Source: Chondrosia reniformis (taxonomy: Eukaryota; Porifera; Demospongiae; Chondrillida; Chondrillidae). From it: DNA of 64,000 bases. A program made the translations under genes and the position numbers. The notes under the pieces were generated by a model. That model searched no databases, was not told the DNA's origin, and worked only from the letters and a program-made list of their open reading frames with translations. The stretch is taken from the NCBI GenBank assembly GCA_947172415.1, contig OX359190.1, forward strand, positions 5,394,001-5,458,000, given 5' to 3'. Of the stretch, positions 34,580 to 45,055 are shown in pieces (the stretch's first letter is position 1; each line of letters starts with the position of its first letter).

Positions 34580-37366
34580 ACTATTTATATGGACCAGTTA
34601 TATGTGTATATACTAGTTATATGTAGTAGCTGTGTCTACTAGTTTTATGTTCTGGTTGTATGTACTAGTTGTGCGTACTAGTTGTGTGTACCACTTGTAT
34701 GTACTAGTTGTGTGTACTAGGTATATGTACTTGTTTGATAGAATAGTTGTATTTACTAGTTGTAGGTACTAGTTATATGTACTAGTTATAGGTACTGGAT
34801 ATATTTACTAGTTGAATGTAATGGTTATATGTTCTAATTGCTTATTATAGTTCTATATAATAGTTGTATGTACTAGTTATCTACTAGTTGTATGAACTAG
34901 TTGTATGTACAAGTTGTATTAACTAGTGGTATGTACTTGTACTGGTAATATTTACTAACTGTGGGCATTGGTTGTATGTACTAGTTGTATGTACTAGGAC
35001 TAGTTATATTTACTAGTTGTAGGTTATAGTTGGATGTACTACTTGAATGTAATAGTTGTATGTACTAATTATATGTACTAGTTGAATGTACTAGTTCTAT
35101 GAATTGGTTATGCACTAGTTGTGTGTACAAGTTGTATGTAATAACTGTATGTATTAGTTATGTACTGGTTGAATGAACTTGTTCTAATAGCTAGTTGAAT
35201 GTACTAGTACTGATGATATTTACTAGATGTAGGTACTAGTTTTATGTACTAGTTGTATGTACTAGTACAAGTTATATTTACTAATTATAGGTATTAGTTG
35301 TGTGTACTAGTTGTATGTATTTAGTAGTTGTATGTACTAACTGTTTGAACTTGTTGTATGTACTAGTTTTATGTAGTAGGTGTATGTGCTAATTGTATGT
35401 AATAGTTGTATGTACTAGTTGTATTTACGAGTTGTATGAACAAGTTGTATGTACTAGTACTAGTACTAGTTATATTCAGTAGTTGTAATAGTTGGAGGTC
35501 TAGTTTGATGTACTAGTTGTATGTACTATTTATATGTACCAGTTATATGTGAATGTTCTAGTCATAGGTACTAATTGTAAGTACAAATTGTATGAACTAG
35601 TTGTTACTACTAGTTGTATGTGCAAGTTGTATGTACTAGTTGTACATACTAGTTGTGTGTTCTAGTTGTACTTACTGGTTGTATGTACTAGTTGTATGTA
35701 CTAGGTGTATTTAGTAGATGTATGTTATAATTGTATGTACTAGTTATGTACTAGTTAAATGAACTAGTTTTATGTCCTAGTTGAATGTGCTACTTGTATG
35801 TACCAGTTTTATGTACTATTTGTATGTACTAGTTGTATGTACTAAGTGTATGTACTAGTTATGTGTACTAGTTGTAAGTTCTACTAGTAGTAATACTAGA
35901 TACTAAGTAGGTATTAGTTGTATGTACAGGTTCTAGTTCTATTAACTAGTTGTAGGTATTAGTTATATGTACTAGTTGAATGTAATAGTTGCATGTACTA
36001 ATTATATATAATAATTGTATGTACCAGTTGTATGTACTAGTTATGTACTAGCTCTATGTACTAGCTGTATGTACTAGTAGTATTAACTTGTGGTATGTAC
36101 TAGTACTGGTAATATTTACTATCTCTAGGCACTAGTTGTATCTACTAGTTGTACATACTAGCACTGGTTATATTTACTAGTTGTAGGTACTAGTTGTATG
36201 TACTAGTATTAGTTATATTTACTAGTTGTAAGTATTAGTAGTGTGTACTAATTGTATATAGTAGTTGTATGTTCTAAGTGTATGAACTAGTTTTATGTAC
36301 TAGTTGTATGTACTTGTTATATACTAGTTGTATGTATTAGTTGTATATACCAGTTGTATGTACTAGTTGTGTTTACTAGTGGTATGTATTAATTGTATGT
36401 ATTAGCTATGTACTAGATGCATGCACTAGTTCTAATAACTAGTTGTATGTACTAGTCTGGTAATATTTACTAGTTGTAGGTACTAGTTTTATGCACTAGT
36501 TTTATGTACTAGTTCAATCTATATTTACTAATTAGAGGTATTAGTTTTATGTAGTAACTGTATGTTCTAATAGTTTGAACTAGTTCTATGTACTAATTGT
36601 ATGTACTAGTTATGTACTAGTTATATGAACTAGTTTTAAGTACTAGTTCTGTGTACTAGTTGTATATACTAGTTGTATGTACTATTTGTATGTACTCATT
36701 GTAGGTACTAGGTGTATGTACTATTTATAGGTACCAGTTATATGTGTATGTGCTAGTTATATGTTCTAGTTGGGTACTATTTATAGATACTAGTTGTAAG
36801 TCCTAATACTAGTAAATTAGGTACTGATTAGGCTCTTGTTGTAAGTACTAATTGCATATACTAGTTGTATGTACTAGTTGTATACCAGTTGTATGTACTA
36901 GTTGTATGTGCTAGTTGTATCAACTAGTAATATGTTCTAGTACAAGTTATAATTAATCGTTATATTTACTAGTTGTATGTACTAGTACAAGTTATATATA
37001 TTAGTTATATTTACCAGTTATATTTACTAGTTGTTTGTACTGGTTGTATGTACTAGTTGTATTTACTAGTTGTAGCACTAATTGTACGGACTAGTTGTAT
37101 GTACTAGATGTATGTACTAATTGTGTGAAATAATTATAGTCATAGTAGGAGTTCTAGTTTAATGTACTAGTTGTATGGACTATTTATATGTACTAAGTAA
37201 ATTTGTATGTTATAGTCATAGGTACTAGTTGTATGTGCTAGTTGTATGAACTAGAGGTATGTACTAGTTATATGTACTATGGTGTGTACTATTTAAATGG
37301 ACTGGTTATACGTAGTAGTTGTTTGTACTAGTTATATGAACTAGTTGTATATTCTATTTGTATATC
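34580..37366 (-). repeat. 13-bp minisatellite array
   Basis: TGTATGTACTAGT-type units. The block around 35,460-35,720 is closely repeated at 55,020-55,260, showing block-level duplication between arrays 20 kb apart. Confidence 0.9.
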
Positions 37367-37367
37367 A

Positions 37368-37900
37368 GAGAGTACAGTAGTACTCTCTATGTAGGTATGA
37401 TACGGGTTGTTTCGTTTTCACTATACATTGGTATGGGAGCGAAAATCCGAAATAGGCTGAAAATCGCCGAAAAATGCTATGCATAGTTAAAAATACACCA
37501 GCCATGCTATAAACTGGCCTTAAAGGCAAGCAATCGTGTTCCACTAGCAAATGAACGAACTTTGAAATATCCCATTATCGTTTTTTTCTTCATTTTCTTC
37601 ATCTTCTTCATCTTCTTCATCTTCTTCGCCCGCTGTAACTAAACAAGGAAATTAGTTTTCGGGCTACTTCTGAAGGGAAAATACTCCACATTTCCGCGCT
37701 GTATTCTTTTGTAGAAGCGAGAGCGATAATGTTATTTTTGAGCGTGACGGTTTTCGTGGCACTAGAGTCAAGGCTTCAATAAATTCACCATTTTAGTGAC
37801 GTCATATTCAGTCAAAGATTATGAAACCAAAATGGTCTATTACATAATTCCTAGCTTATGCTCCATAAAAAGTACAGAAACTAGAGAAAATTAAAAATTT
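37368..37900 (-). mobile_element. MITE-like family element
   Basis: Starts with the CAGAGAGTACAGTAGTACTC hairpin. It contains GGAGCGAAAATCCGAAATAG, AAACTGGCCTTAAAGG, a CTTCATCTTC tract, TGACGGTTTTCGTGGC and TTTTAGTGACGTCATATTCA. It joins the foldback at 37,900 and is non-coding. Confidence 0.65.
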
Positions 37901-38130
37901 TCTACAAAAATAGTAGAAGATGTAGGGATGGCACAAAAAGGACAGAAACAAGAAAGGGATGTTATACAGTGAAGAACTATTTATGCACGAATCCTACAAG
38001 CAAGGTGTTGTATGATTCATGCATAAATAATTCTCTCACTGTGTAACATCCCTTTCTTGTTTCTGTGCTTTTTGTGCCATCCATACATCTTCTACTATTT
38101 CTGTAGAAATTTTTTTATTCTCTAGTACTA
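37900..38130. mobile_element. Long foldback hairpin
   Basis: Two arms of roughly 85-90 bases (GTAGAAGATGTAGGGATGGC... and ...GCCATCCATACATCTTCTAC) flank a short centre at about 38,010. Within the arms GAAACAAGAAAGGGATGTTA pairs with TAACATCCCTTTCTTGTTTC. Half-copies occur at 2,900-3,030, 16,870-16,990 and 61,385-61,510. Confidence 0.8.
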
Positions 38131-39072
38131 TTAAATGTACTAATTGTAGGTTCTAGTTCTAGTTATACTAGGTACTAGGTAGGTGCTAGTTGAATGTACT
38201 TGCACTAGTTATATTTACTTGTTGTAGGTACTAGTTGCATGGACTTGTTGAATGTTATAGATGTATGTACTAATTGTGTGTACTAGTTGTATGTACTAGT
38301 TGTAAGAACTAGTTATGTCCTAGTTGTATGTAGTAGTTGTATTAACTAGTTGTATGTACTATTACTGGAATTTTTACTAGTTGTAAATACTAGTTGTAAG
38401 TACTATATAGTTGTATGTACTAGTAGAAGTTATGTTTACTAGTTGTATGTATTAGTTGCATGTACTAGTTGTATGTAGTAGTCGTATATTCTAATTGTAT
38501 GAACTAGTTGTATGTACCACCTATATGGACTAGTTATATACTAGGTTTATGTACTTTTTGTATGTACTAGTTGTATGTCCTAGTTGTATTTACTACTTGT
38601 ATGTCATAATTAAATGTACTACTTGTATATACTAGTTGTATTTACTATTAGTATTTACCAGTTGTATGTACTAGTAGTATTAACTAGTGGTATCTACTAG
38701 TACTAGTAATTTTTACTAACTGTAGGCACTAGTTGTATGTACTAGTTGTACATACTAGAACTGGTTATATTTACTAGTTGTAGGTACTAGTTGTATGTAA
38801 TAGTTGTACATACTAGCACTGGTTATATTTACAAGTTTTAGGTACTAGTTGTATGTAGTAATACAAATTATATTTACTAGTTGTATGTACTAGTTGCATG
38901 GACTTGTTGAATGTTATAGTTGTATGTACTAGTTGTAAGAACTAGTTATGAACTAGTTGTATGTAGTAGTTGCATTAACTAGTTGTTTGAACTATTACTG
39001 GTAATATTTACTAGTTGTATTTACTAGTTGTAAGTACTAATTGTATGTACTAGTTGTACGTACTAGCACTGG
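38130..39072 (-). repeat. 13-bp minisatellite array
   Basis: TGTATGTACTAGT-type units that end abruptly at the GGGGCGCTGCAGGCGCCC hairpin. Confidence 0.9.
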
Positions 39073-39180
39073 TTATTGGGGCGCTGCAGGCGCCCTTATA
39101 TTCTTTTCAGAAATTATTTTAACGTATGGCTTCCTGTTCGGAGTCTTGTATATATATATATAAAACTTGTACTGTATATA
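39073..39180. mobile_element. Element end: GGGGCGC...GCGCCC hairpin and TA tract
   Basis: TTATTGGGGCGCTGCAGGCG starts a short GC-rich hairpin. It is followed by AACGTATGGCTTCCTGTTCG and TA repeats, like the GGGGCTGCC/TATGGCTTCATGTTACGG ends elsewhere. A similar hairpin start is at 43,472. Confidence 0.5.
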
Positions 39181-39574
39181 TATATATATATATCTGTCAA
39201 AAAATGGCCGACCTTCGGCTAGATATCGTTTTCTAGCTTAAAAGTAGCTTTCTCTTCCTTAGTGTCAAACATTGAACCATCGAAAGGGATTTAAAAACCA
39301 CCTTTACTCATACTATGTAACGTAAAGCTTGTGCAAAAACGTTTTCTACGAGATAGGGTCTTGAAATTGATGGCATACAAAAGTCTACCGGAATCGGAAC
39401 CAGATATTAGTAGTGGAAAACCACCTTTTGGTTTAGAAGAGGTTTGCCAGCTGTAATCTGTCGGTTTGACCTTTGTGTTTGGAACTGTGGCTTTTAATCG
39501 CTTTCTTAAGGGATAAATGAAGCAACATAAGAAAAGTTTGCAGGTGAATGTTGTTAGAAAAATTGGGATTACTT
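39180..39574. other. Unassigned segment
   Basis: A minus-strand frame is open from 39,650 to 39,291 (119 codons) but has no recognisable domain and runs into the 329-bp repeat array. I treat it as non-coding. Nothing else was identified. Confidence 0.4.
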
Positions 39575-40890
39575 CGGCCGGACAAGGACTTATTGCATAG
39601 AGATGTTCTCTACGTGAGTTGAATTGGATATGCCCTAAGTTAGCCAGCAATCCGGTAATAAACTTTACGCTTTACCTAAATCGTTTACAAGGACTTATTG
39701 TATAGAGTTTATAAGCGATGTTTTCTACGTGAGTTGAAGACGAACCCTGACGCCTAGGTAGCATACTTTCTTGTCTTGAAAAAGTACTCGCCTTGCTGTA
39801 AGAAGGTAAAGAAAACCTTTCTTTCAAGTTAGGCTGTCATTTCAGAGCCCGCTTTACCTTACTTTTGCAACATGTGTACTTAAGATTTTAAATTAATTAA
39901 ATTCGGTCGGACAAGGACTAATTGCATAGAGATGTTCTCTACGTGAGTTGAATTGGATGTGCCCTAAGTTAGCCAGCAGTCCTGTAATAAACTTTACGCT
40001 TTACCTAAATCGTTTACAAGGACTTATTGTATAGAGTTTATAAGCGATGTTGTCTACGTGAGTTGAAGACGAACCCTGACACCTAGGTGGCATACTTTCT
40101 TGTCTTGAAAAAGCACTCGCCTTGCTGTAAGAAGGTAAAGAAAACCTTTCTTTCAAGTTAGGCTGTCATTTCAGAGCCCGCTTTACCTTACTTTTGCAAC
40201 ATGTGTACTTAAGATTTTAAATTAATTAAATTCGGTCGGACAAGGACTAATTGCATAGAGATGTTCTCTACGTGAGTTGAATTGGATGTGCCCTAAGTTA
40301 GCCAGCAGTCCTGTAATAAACTTTACGCTTTACCTAAATCGTTTACAAGGACTTATTGTATAGAGTTTATAAGCGATGTTGTCTACGTGAGTTGAAGACG
40401 AACCCTGACACCTAGGTGGCATACTTTCTTGTCTTGAAAAAGCACTCGCCTTGCTGTAAGAAGGTAAAGAAAACCTTTCTTTCAAGTTAGGCTGTCATTT
40501 CAGAGCCCACTTTACCTTACTTTTGCCACATGTGTACTTAAGATTTAAATTAATTAAATTCGGCCGGACAAGGACTAATTGCGTAGAGATGTTCTCTACG
40601 TGAGTTGAATTGGATGTGCCCTAAGTTAGCCAGCAGTCCTGTAATAAACTTTACGCTTTACCTAAATCGTTTACAAGGACTTATTGCAGAGTTTATAAGC
40701 GATGTTGTCTACGTGAATTGAAGACGAACCCTGACGCCTAGGTAGCATACTTTCTTGTCTTGAAAAAGCACTCGCCTTGCTGTAAGAAGGTAAAGGAAAC
40801 CTTTCTTTCAAGTTAGGCTGTCATTTCAGAGCCCACTTTACCTTACTTTTCCCACATGTGTACCTAGATTTTAAATTCATTTCGAATGTG
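39575..40890. repeat. Four-unit tandem array, ~329-bp period
   Basis: Units start at CGGCCGGACAAGGACT / CGGTCGGACAAGGACTAATT at 39,575, 39,904, 40,233 and 40,561, spaced 329, 329 and 328 bases. Identity between units is very high; units 2 and 3 differ at only a few sites. Each unit contains an internal partial duplication (ACAAGGACTTATTG followed by a TCTACGTGAGTTGAA stretch, twice). No ORF spans the units and it does not match 5S rRNA or known snRNA motifs that I recognise. Confidence 0.9.
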
Positions 40891-41645
40891 TAATCAATTA
40901 TAATATGTAGTCACGTACCATTTCCTTATCGTTAAACAAACATTGTTTATTTTAAACAGTGTCTATACATTTGCTACACAAACATTCAATAGGTGAATTG
41001 AAGTGAAAATATCAATCGCACATAGGAATCGGTTCAAGTGAGTAATCAAGTGTACAATTGTCTTCTGTACCTATCTATTGTGACCAAAACTATCGAAAGT
41101 CCAGCTTGGATTTTAGTGTTGATTTCAGTGAATAGGTTTATTGGGCAACTAAAAGCATTGAGAGATTTCTAGGCTTTGCTATGTAATTTGTAGCTTCCAA
41201 AGTCTATATTCTTAGCATTATAACAGGATGGATTGACTATATGTAATGTATTTTCATGGCAAGGTTTGTGCAGTGTAGATCTCATTGAATTGAGTTGATT
41301 TTACTTTGAACACTAAGCAACAAGCAAAGAGGGATACCTAGACTTTTCTATAGTCCTTCATGCACCCTCATTACCAAAAATTAGTCAAAAATGTACTGAT
41401 GGATGCCATGCATTTGAGCATGACAATAAGATGGATTGCGCATGGGCTGGGGTGAATGTTGAAATAGAACAACAAATTTGTAGGGACATCATCAAATTAC
41501 ATATGCATATAAAAGAAGTATTTTTGAAAATCTTTTATCTTTTGTTAAGTTGTGGCTTTGAAAAAAGCCGTTTCTGTTTCTTTAATATATTATTAATACT
41601 TGTATGAAATGTAAGTTAGTGTATTGCAATGGTCTAATAGTCTTT
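40891..41645. other. Unique-looking AT-rich spacer
   Basis: No ORF of note, no satellite and no recognisable element. It would contain the 3' untranslated region of the minus-strand gene ending at 41,646; no polyadenylation site was defined. Confidence 0.5.
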
Positions 41646-41820
41646 CTAATGGTAGTTATAGTTACGTGTAAGAAGATGTAGCAACAGCCTGCCTGGTGAG
41701 GGTGGTGGTACAGGCTGTGGTATCAATGCTGTTGGTGGAGCAGGGGCTTCTACTTTGGCTGCTTCCACTTTAGCCTTCTCTTTTTTCCTCATTCTTCTTT
41801 CCTTCCGCAACATCTCCCTC
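41646..41820 (-). CDS. Coiled-coil protein gene, last coding exon
   Basis: Acceptor TATATTTAG precedes 41,820; the frame reads REMLRKERRMRKKEKAKVEA then AKVEAPAPPTALIPQPVPPP and ends TAG at 41,648-41,646. The first half is a charged coiled-coil-like helix rich in Lys, Arg and Glu, and the second half is a Pro/Ala tail. Phase 0 from the micro-exon at 41,880-41,912. The same low-complexity character continues through three spliced exons, which supports a real gene. The family is not recognised; cellular role unknown. Confidence 0.6.
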
Positions 41821-41879
41821 TAAATATATTGTATCAACATGAATATAATACAGACTTTGTATCATTATATACACTTACC

Positions 41880-41912
41880 ACATTTTCTTCATTTTTTTGT
41901 TTCTCATTTATC
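41880..41912 (-). CDS. Coiled-coil protein gene, 33-nt micro-exon
   Basis: Between acceptor TTCATGTAG and donor GTAAGT. It encodes INEKQKNEENV, phase 0-0, keeping the charged helical character of its neighbours. Confidence 0.55.
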
Positions 41913-41970
41913 TACATGAAAGAATAACGAAAAACATTAATCAACAGGAATACAATGTCATATGTTGTAC

Positions 41971-42021
41971 CTCCTCCATATGCCGTACCTCTTCCATATG
42001 CCGTACCTGGACTTCTTTAAG
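41971..42021 (-). CDS. Coiled-coil protein gene, 51-nt exon
   Basis: Acceptor TGCTTTGCAG, donor GTACAA, phase 0-0. It encodes LKEVQVRHMEEVRHMEE, with an internal duplicated VRHMEE word arising from an 18-base direct repeat in the DNA. Confidence 0.55.
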
Positions 42022-42103
42022 CTGCAAAGCAGAAACATTGATTACATTGAAGAACAGCTGGACATTCCACATTTTTACTATTATTAACATTGCTGTTACT
42101 TAC

Positions 42104-42138
42104 ATTTCGATTATTCTGCCAGCGCAGCAGTGCCACAA
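42104..42138 (-). CDS. Coiled-coil protein gene, 35-nt exon
   Basis: Acceptor ...ATGATAG, donor GTAAGT. In the frame that continues into the next exons it reads VALLRWQNNRN. It needs a phase-1 upstream exon. Confidence 0.45.
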
Positions 42139-42250
42139 CTATCATTAGTTGTGTGATGGCCTATGTACATAGTGGAGGTATTGATAGTAACTTGCATTGT
42201 ACCATGTGCACTTTTACACATATAGCAAACAGTATATTTCATGCACTTAC

Positions 42251-42270
42251 TATTCTTGCCATCCATTCGC
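42251..42270 (-). CDS. Candidate 20-nt micro-exon
   Basis: Flanked by TTTTTTTACAG and GTAAGTG, both strong. In the frame compatible with the 35-nt exon it reads RMDGKN. It requires an upstream exon ending in phase 2, which the candidate first exon (phase 0 at its best donor) does not supply, so the 5' model is unresolved. Confidence 0.35.
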
Positions 42271-42385
42271 CTGTAAAAAAAGGAGCACCAAAGCCCCTAT
42301 TATCACCGTGTAAAGAGCCTATGTGCAGTGTGGATGTATACCAAATAGATGGTAGATTTGGCGAATTACATACAGTCTAACTCAC

Positions 42386-42454
42386 AAAGTAACCCGACGC
42401 TAGGAATATGGCTGTCGTGTTCACTGCACTAAGCACCTCTACTCTCAATGCCAT
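42386..42454 (-). CDS. Candidate first exon of the minus-strand gene
   Basis: ATG at 42,454 opens MALRVEVLSAVNTTAIFLAS then GYF before a GTGAGT donor, 23 codons, phase 0. The hydrophobic run could be a membrane segment or signal anchor. The phase clash with the 20-nt micro-exon means either a different donor, another exon, or that this ATG is not used. Confidence 0.35.
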
Positions 42455-42572
42455 TTCTTTCGTTGGTAAATGTTGGTAAAAACCATGGAAACGATGGTAA
42501 GCAGTTGCGCGCGTTGTATGCGGTCATTATTGCTATGGAAATTGTTAATCGTTCCGAGCTCAAAGATCGGCA
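42455..42572. promoter_or_regulatory. Probable bidirectional promoter region
   Basis: 118 bases separate two divergent start codons. The stretch is less AT-rich than its surroundings and contains TTGCGCGCGTTG, an isolated CpG cluster, and no clear TATA box. Inference from gene arrangement only. Confidence 0.4.
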
Positions 42573-42740
42573 ATGAGTGTTCTCTTTACGAAATTGACGC
42601 TGTTCATGAATTCTCCTAGTCTGAAGCTTTCCTCGAGCTTTCAGGAATTCATCCTATTTGCACGGTGTGCGATACTTAGCTGCCATACAGCGAAAAGAGT
42701 GCTTTTCAGCACTAAATCGGTGACAGGAGACGGCGCTGAG
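42573..42740 (+). CDS. Unknown two-exon gene, exon 1
   Basis: ATG at 42,573 gives 56 codons, MSVLFTKLTLFMNSPSLKLS ... AKRVLFSTKSVTGDGAE, up to a consensus GAG|GTAAGT donor, phase 0. The N-terminus is rich in Leu, Ser, Lys and Arg with few acids, compatible with a mitochondrial targeting sequence but not proof of one. It is divergently arranged with the minus-strand coiled-coil gene. No family recognised. Confidence 0.5.
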
Positions 42741-43168
42741 GTAAGTAATTTATTTTCTCTAATTGGTGTTAGTATGTATGAGCTGTATAAACAGTTGTTG
42801 GGCTGATATTCATATATAGCTAGCCGAATGAGTTGTCATATTTGTTCAACACTGTTGCAATTAGCTATAAAATATGAAATACCATATATCGGTAAATGAA
42901 TCCATGTGTTTAAAAGAATACGAATTGACTGTTTTCGCAATCCTTTGACAAGTATTGATTTAACCACAATGGTTTACTGCTATATAGTTGACATCATGAA
43001 ATGATTCATTTTGATTGCCAAGAGAATCATTCGAGTAGTGACCCGGCAATAATTAGGAAGAGCGACGATTATTCTAATGATACGAATGTAAATCTAACAT
43101 GCAGAAAGGTTTGATAGTAGTATAATTTGGGCGTAATGCTATTTGATTGACAATGCCACCCAGTGTAG

Positions 43169-43399
43169 CAGGTGAACAAATGTATAGTCTGCATATATGC
43201 TACTATACGCACGACAGAGAGTCGAGTATGCCTAAGTTACAAGCTCCACGATCTAGGGTTATATGTAGGTCCAAAAGTCTGTCCAGCTAAAAGGTTGTCT
43301 GCGAAGAAATGCTGGCACAAAAATTGTCCTAATGGGCCTAAGATTGCCCGAAGCTTCCATGTTTTGAGTTTACATTCGAAACATTTGAAGATGCACTAG
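43169..43399 (+). CDS. Unknown two-exon gene, candidate exon 2
   Basis: Follows a GTAGCAG acceptor that offers two in-frame AG choices (43,168 or 43,171), both matching the phase-0 donor at 42,740. It is open for about 76 codons to TAG at 43,397-43,399, with NKCIVCIYATIRTTES and KKCWHKNCPNGPKIAR; the Cys pairs (CxxC, then CW..NC) could bind metal. The joined product would be about 133 residues. The pyrimidine tract is weak, so the exon is tentative. Confidence 0.4.
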   Translation, partial: QVNKCIVCIYATIRTTESRVCLSYKLHDLGLYVGPKVCPAKRLSAKKCWHKNCPNGPKIARSFHVLSLHSKHLKMH

Positions 43400-43469
43400 A
43401 GGATCTTGTAACATAACGCAGACACTTTTACGTATACACACTATATGCATGTGTACAGGTCTCATCAAT

Positions 43470-43615
43470 TATTGGGGCGCCACAGGCACCCCTATATTGT
43501 TATTTATATATATGTGTATATCTGGCAAAAAATATAATGTAATATAATATAATGTAATAAAATATAATGTAATGTTGTAATTGAGAAGTATGTAAGAAAA
43601 TACAATTCCATATCA
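43470..43615. repeat. GGGGCGCC hairpin followed by AT-rich short repeats
   Basis: TTATTGGGGCGCCACAGGCA resembles the element end at 39,073. It is followed by TAATGTAATATAATATAATG-type repeats. Confidence 0.5.
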
Positions 43616-43616
43616 A

Positions 43617-44345
43617 AGTCTGAGTAAGGGGTGTGATCCTATAGCTAAGGCTGAGTAAGGAGTGTGATCCTATAGCTAAGGCTGAGTAAGGGGTGTGGTC
43701 CTATAGCTAAGGCTGATTAAGGGGTGTGGTCCTATAGCTAAGGCTGAGTAAGGGGTGTGGTCCTATAGCTAAGGCTGAGTAAGGAGTATGGTTCTATATA
43801 GCTAAGGCTAAGTAAGGGGTGTGGTGCTATAGCTAAGGCTTAGTAAGGTGTGTGGTCTTATAGCTAAGACTGAGTAATTAAGGAGTATGGTTCTATAGCT
43901 AAAGCTAAGTAAGGGGTGTGGTCATATAACTAAGGCTGAGTAAGGGGTTTGATCATATAGCTAAAGGCTGAGTAAGAGGTGTGGTCCTATAGCTAAGGCT
44001 GAGTAAGGAGTATGGTTCTATATAGCTAAGGCTAAGAAAGGGGTGTGGTCCTATAGCTAAGGCTGAGTAAGGAGTATGGTTCTATAGTAAAGCTAAGTAA
44101 GGGGTGTGGTCCTATAACTAAGGCTTAGTAAGGTGCATGGGTGGTCTTATAGCTAAGGCTGAGTAAGGGGTGTGGTTCTATAACTAAGGCTGAGTAAGGG
44201 GTGTGGTCCTATAGCTAAGGCTGAGCAAGGAGTATGGTTCTATATAGCTAAGGCTAAGTAATGGGTGTGGTCCTATAGCTAAGGCTTAGTAAGGTGTGTG
44301 GTCTTATAGCTAAGGCTAAGTAAGGGGTGCAGTTGTAGAGCTAAG
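43617..44345. repeat. 31-bp tandem satellite (about 24 units)
   Basis: The unit is built of CTGAGTAAGGGGTGTGGTCC plus TATAGCTAAGG. Variants have AGGAGTATGGTTC in place of AGGGGTGTGGTCC, and these two unit types alternate irregularly. Some units carry a TATATAGC expansion. There is no relation to the 13-bp minisatellite. Confidence 0.9.
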
Positions 44346-45055
44346 GTAGAGTGAGGGGTTTGGTGTCCTATAGGCAGGGTAGAGTGAGGGAGTTAGGGGG
44401 TGTGGTCATCACATAGTGAGTACCTTGTATCCATGGTAACATTAATGTGCATAAATATGCATCACTGTACATTAATCCTTTTCACACTGCATATGAATTC
44501 GACTCCTCGATGCCTAATAGTGTAAAACAAATAGTATGGAACGTAAAGCCTGATGATACTGTCATACGGTATCAGAATTAAAAACGGCAAATATAAATGG
44601 TAAATACATCCATTCGGTTGCGCATTTATATCCATAATGTCCCAACGGTTCGGAGTGACAGCAGAGAGTCAGTCTTTGGGGGCAAGCATATGTATACAAG
44701 CCCAACAAGAAAGCATTCAAAGGAACGTTGCTATATACAAACCAAAACTCGCTCAAGACGCAAAACGTCTACAGTGTATATAGCCTAAATGCACAATGAA
44801 TCTACAATTATCTCGCTCATTTTATTATGCCAAGAATACACATGGAATGTCATAACATACAATCGTTATTATCTATATAATGCTTGCATAACAAAACACT
44901 CTATATATACATGATTATCTTGCAAGTTATTGTTGGCAAAATGTTTGTTGGTAAATTGACATAAGCAACATTAATATACTGTACACAATTATAGTATGTC
45001 TACTTGGTCTTCACATATTGGTTTCTTTCATGTCTGTGTATAGAGTATCATAAAA
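44346..45055. other. Spacer upstream of the Helitron coding region
   Basis: Decaying satellite units to ~44,400, then AT-rich sequence. Short open frames at 44,562-44,788 are not supported. The 5' terminus of the Helitron should lie here, but no terminus could be assigned by eye. Confidence 0.4.

Noticed and set aside
39291-39650. 119-codon minus-strand frame
   Set aside because: No recognisable domain, and its N-terminal part overlaps the 329-bp tandem repeat, which is otherwise non-coding.
39575-40890. 5S rRNA or spliced-leader array
   Set aside because: No match to the 5S internal control region or to a spliced-leader donor with Sm site that I could recognise.
44346-45055. Helitron 5' terminus
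   Set aside because: Candidate TC dinucleotides are too frequent; without other copies no end could be chosen.
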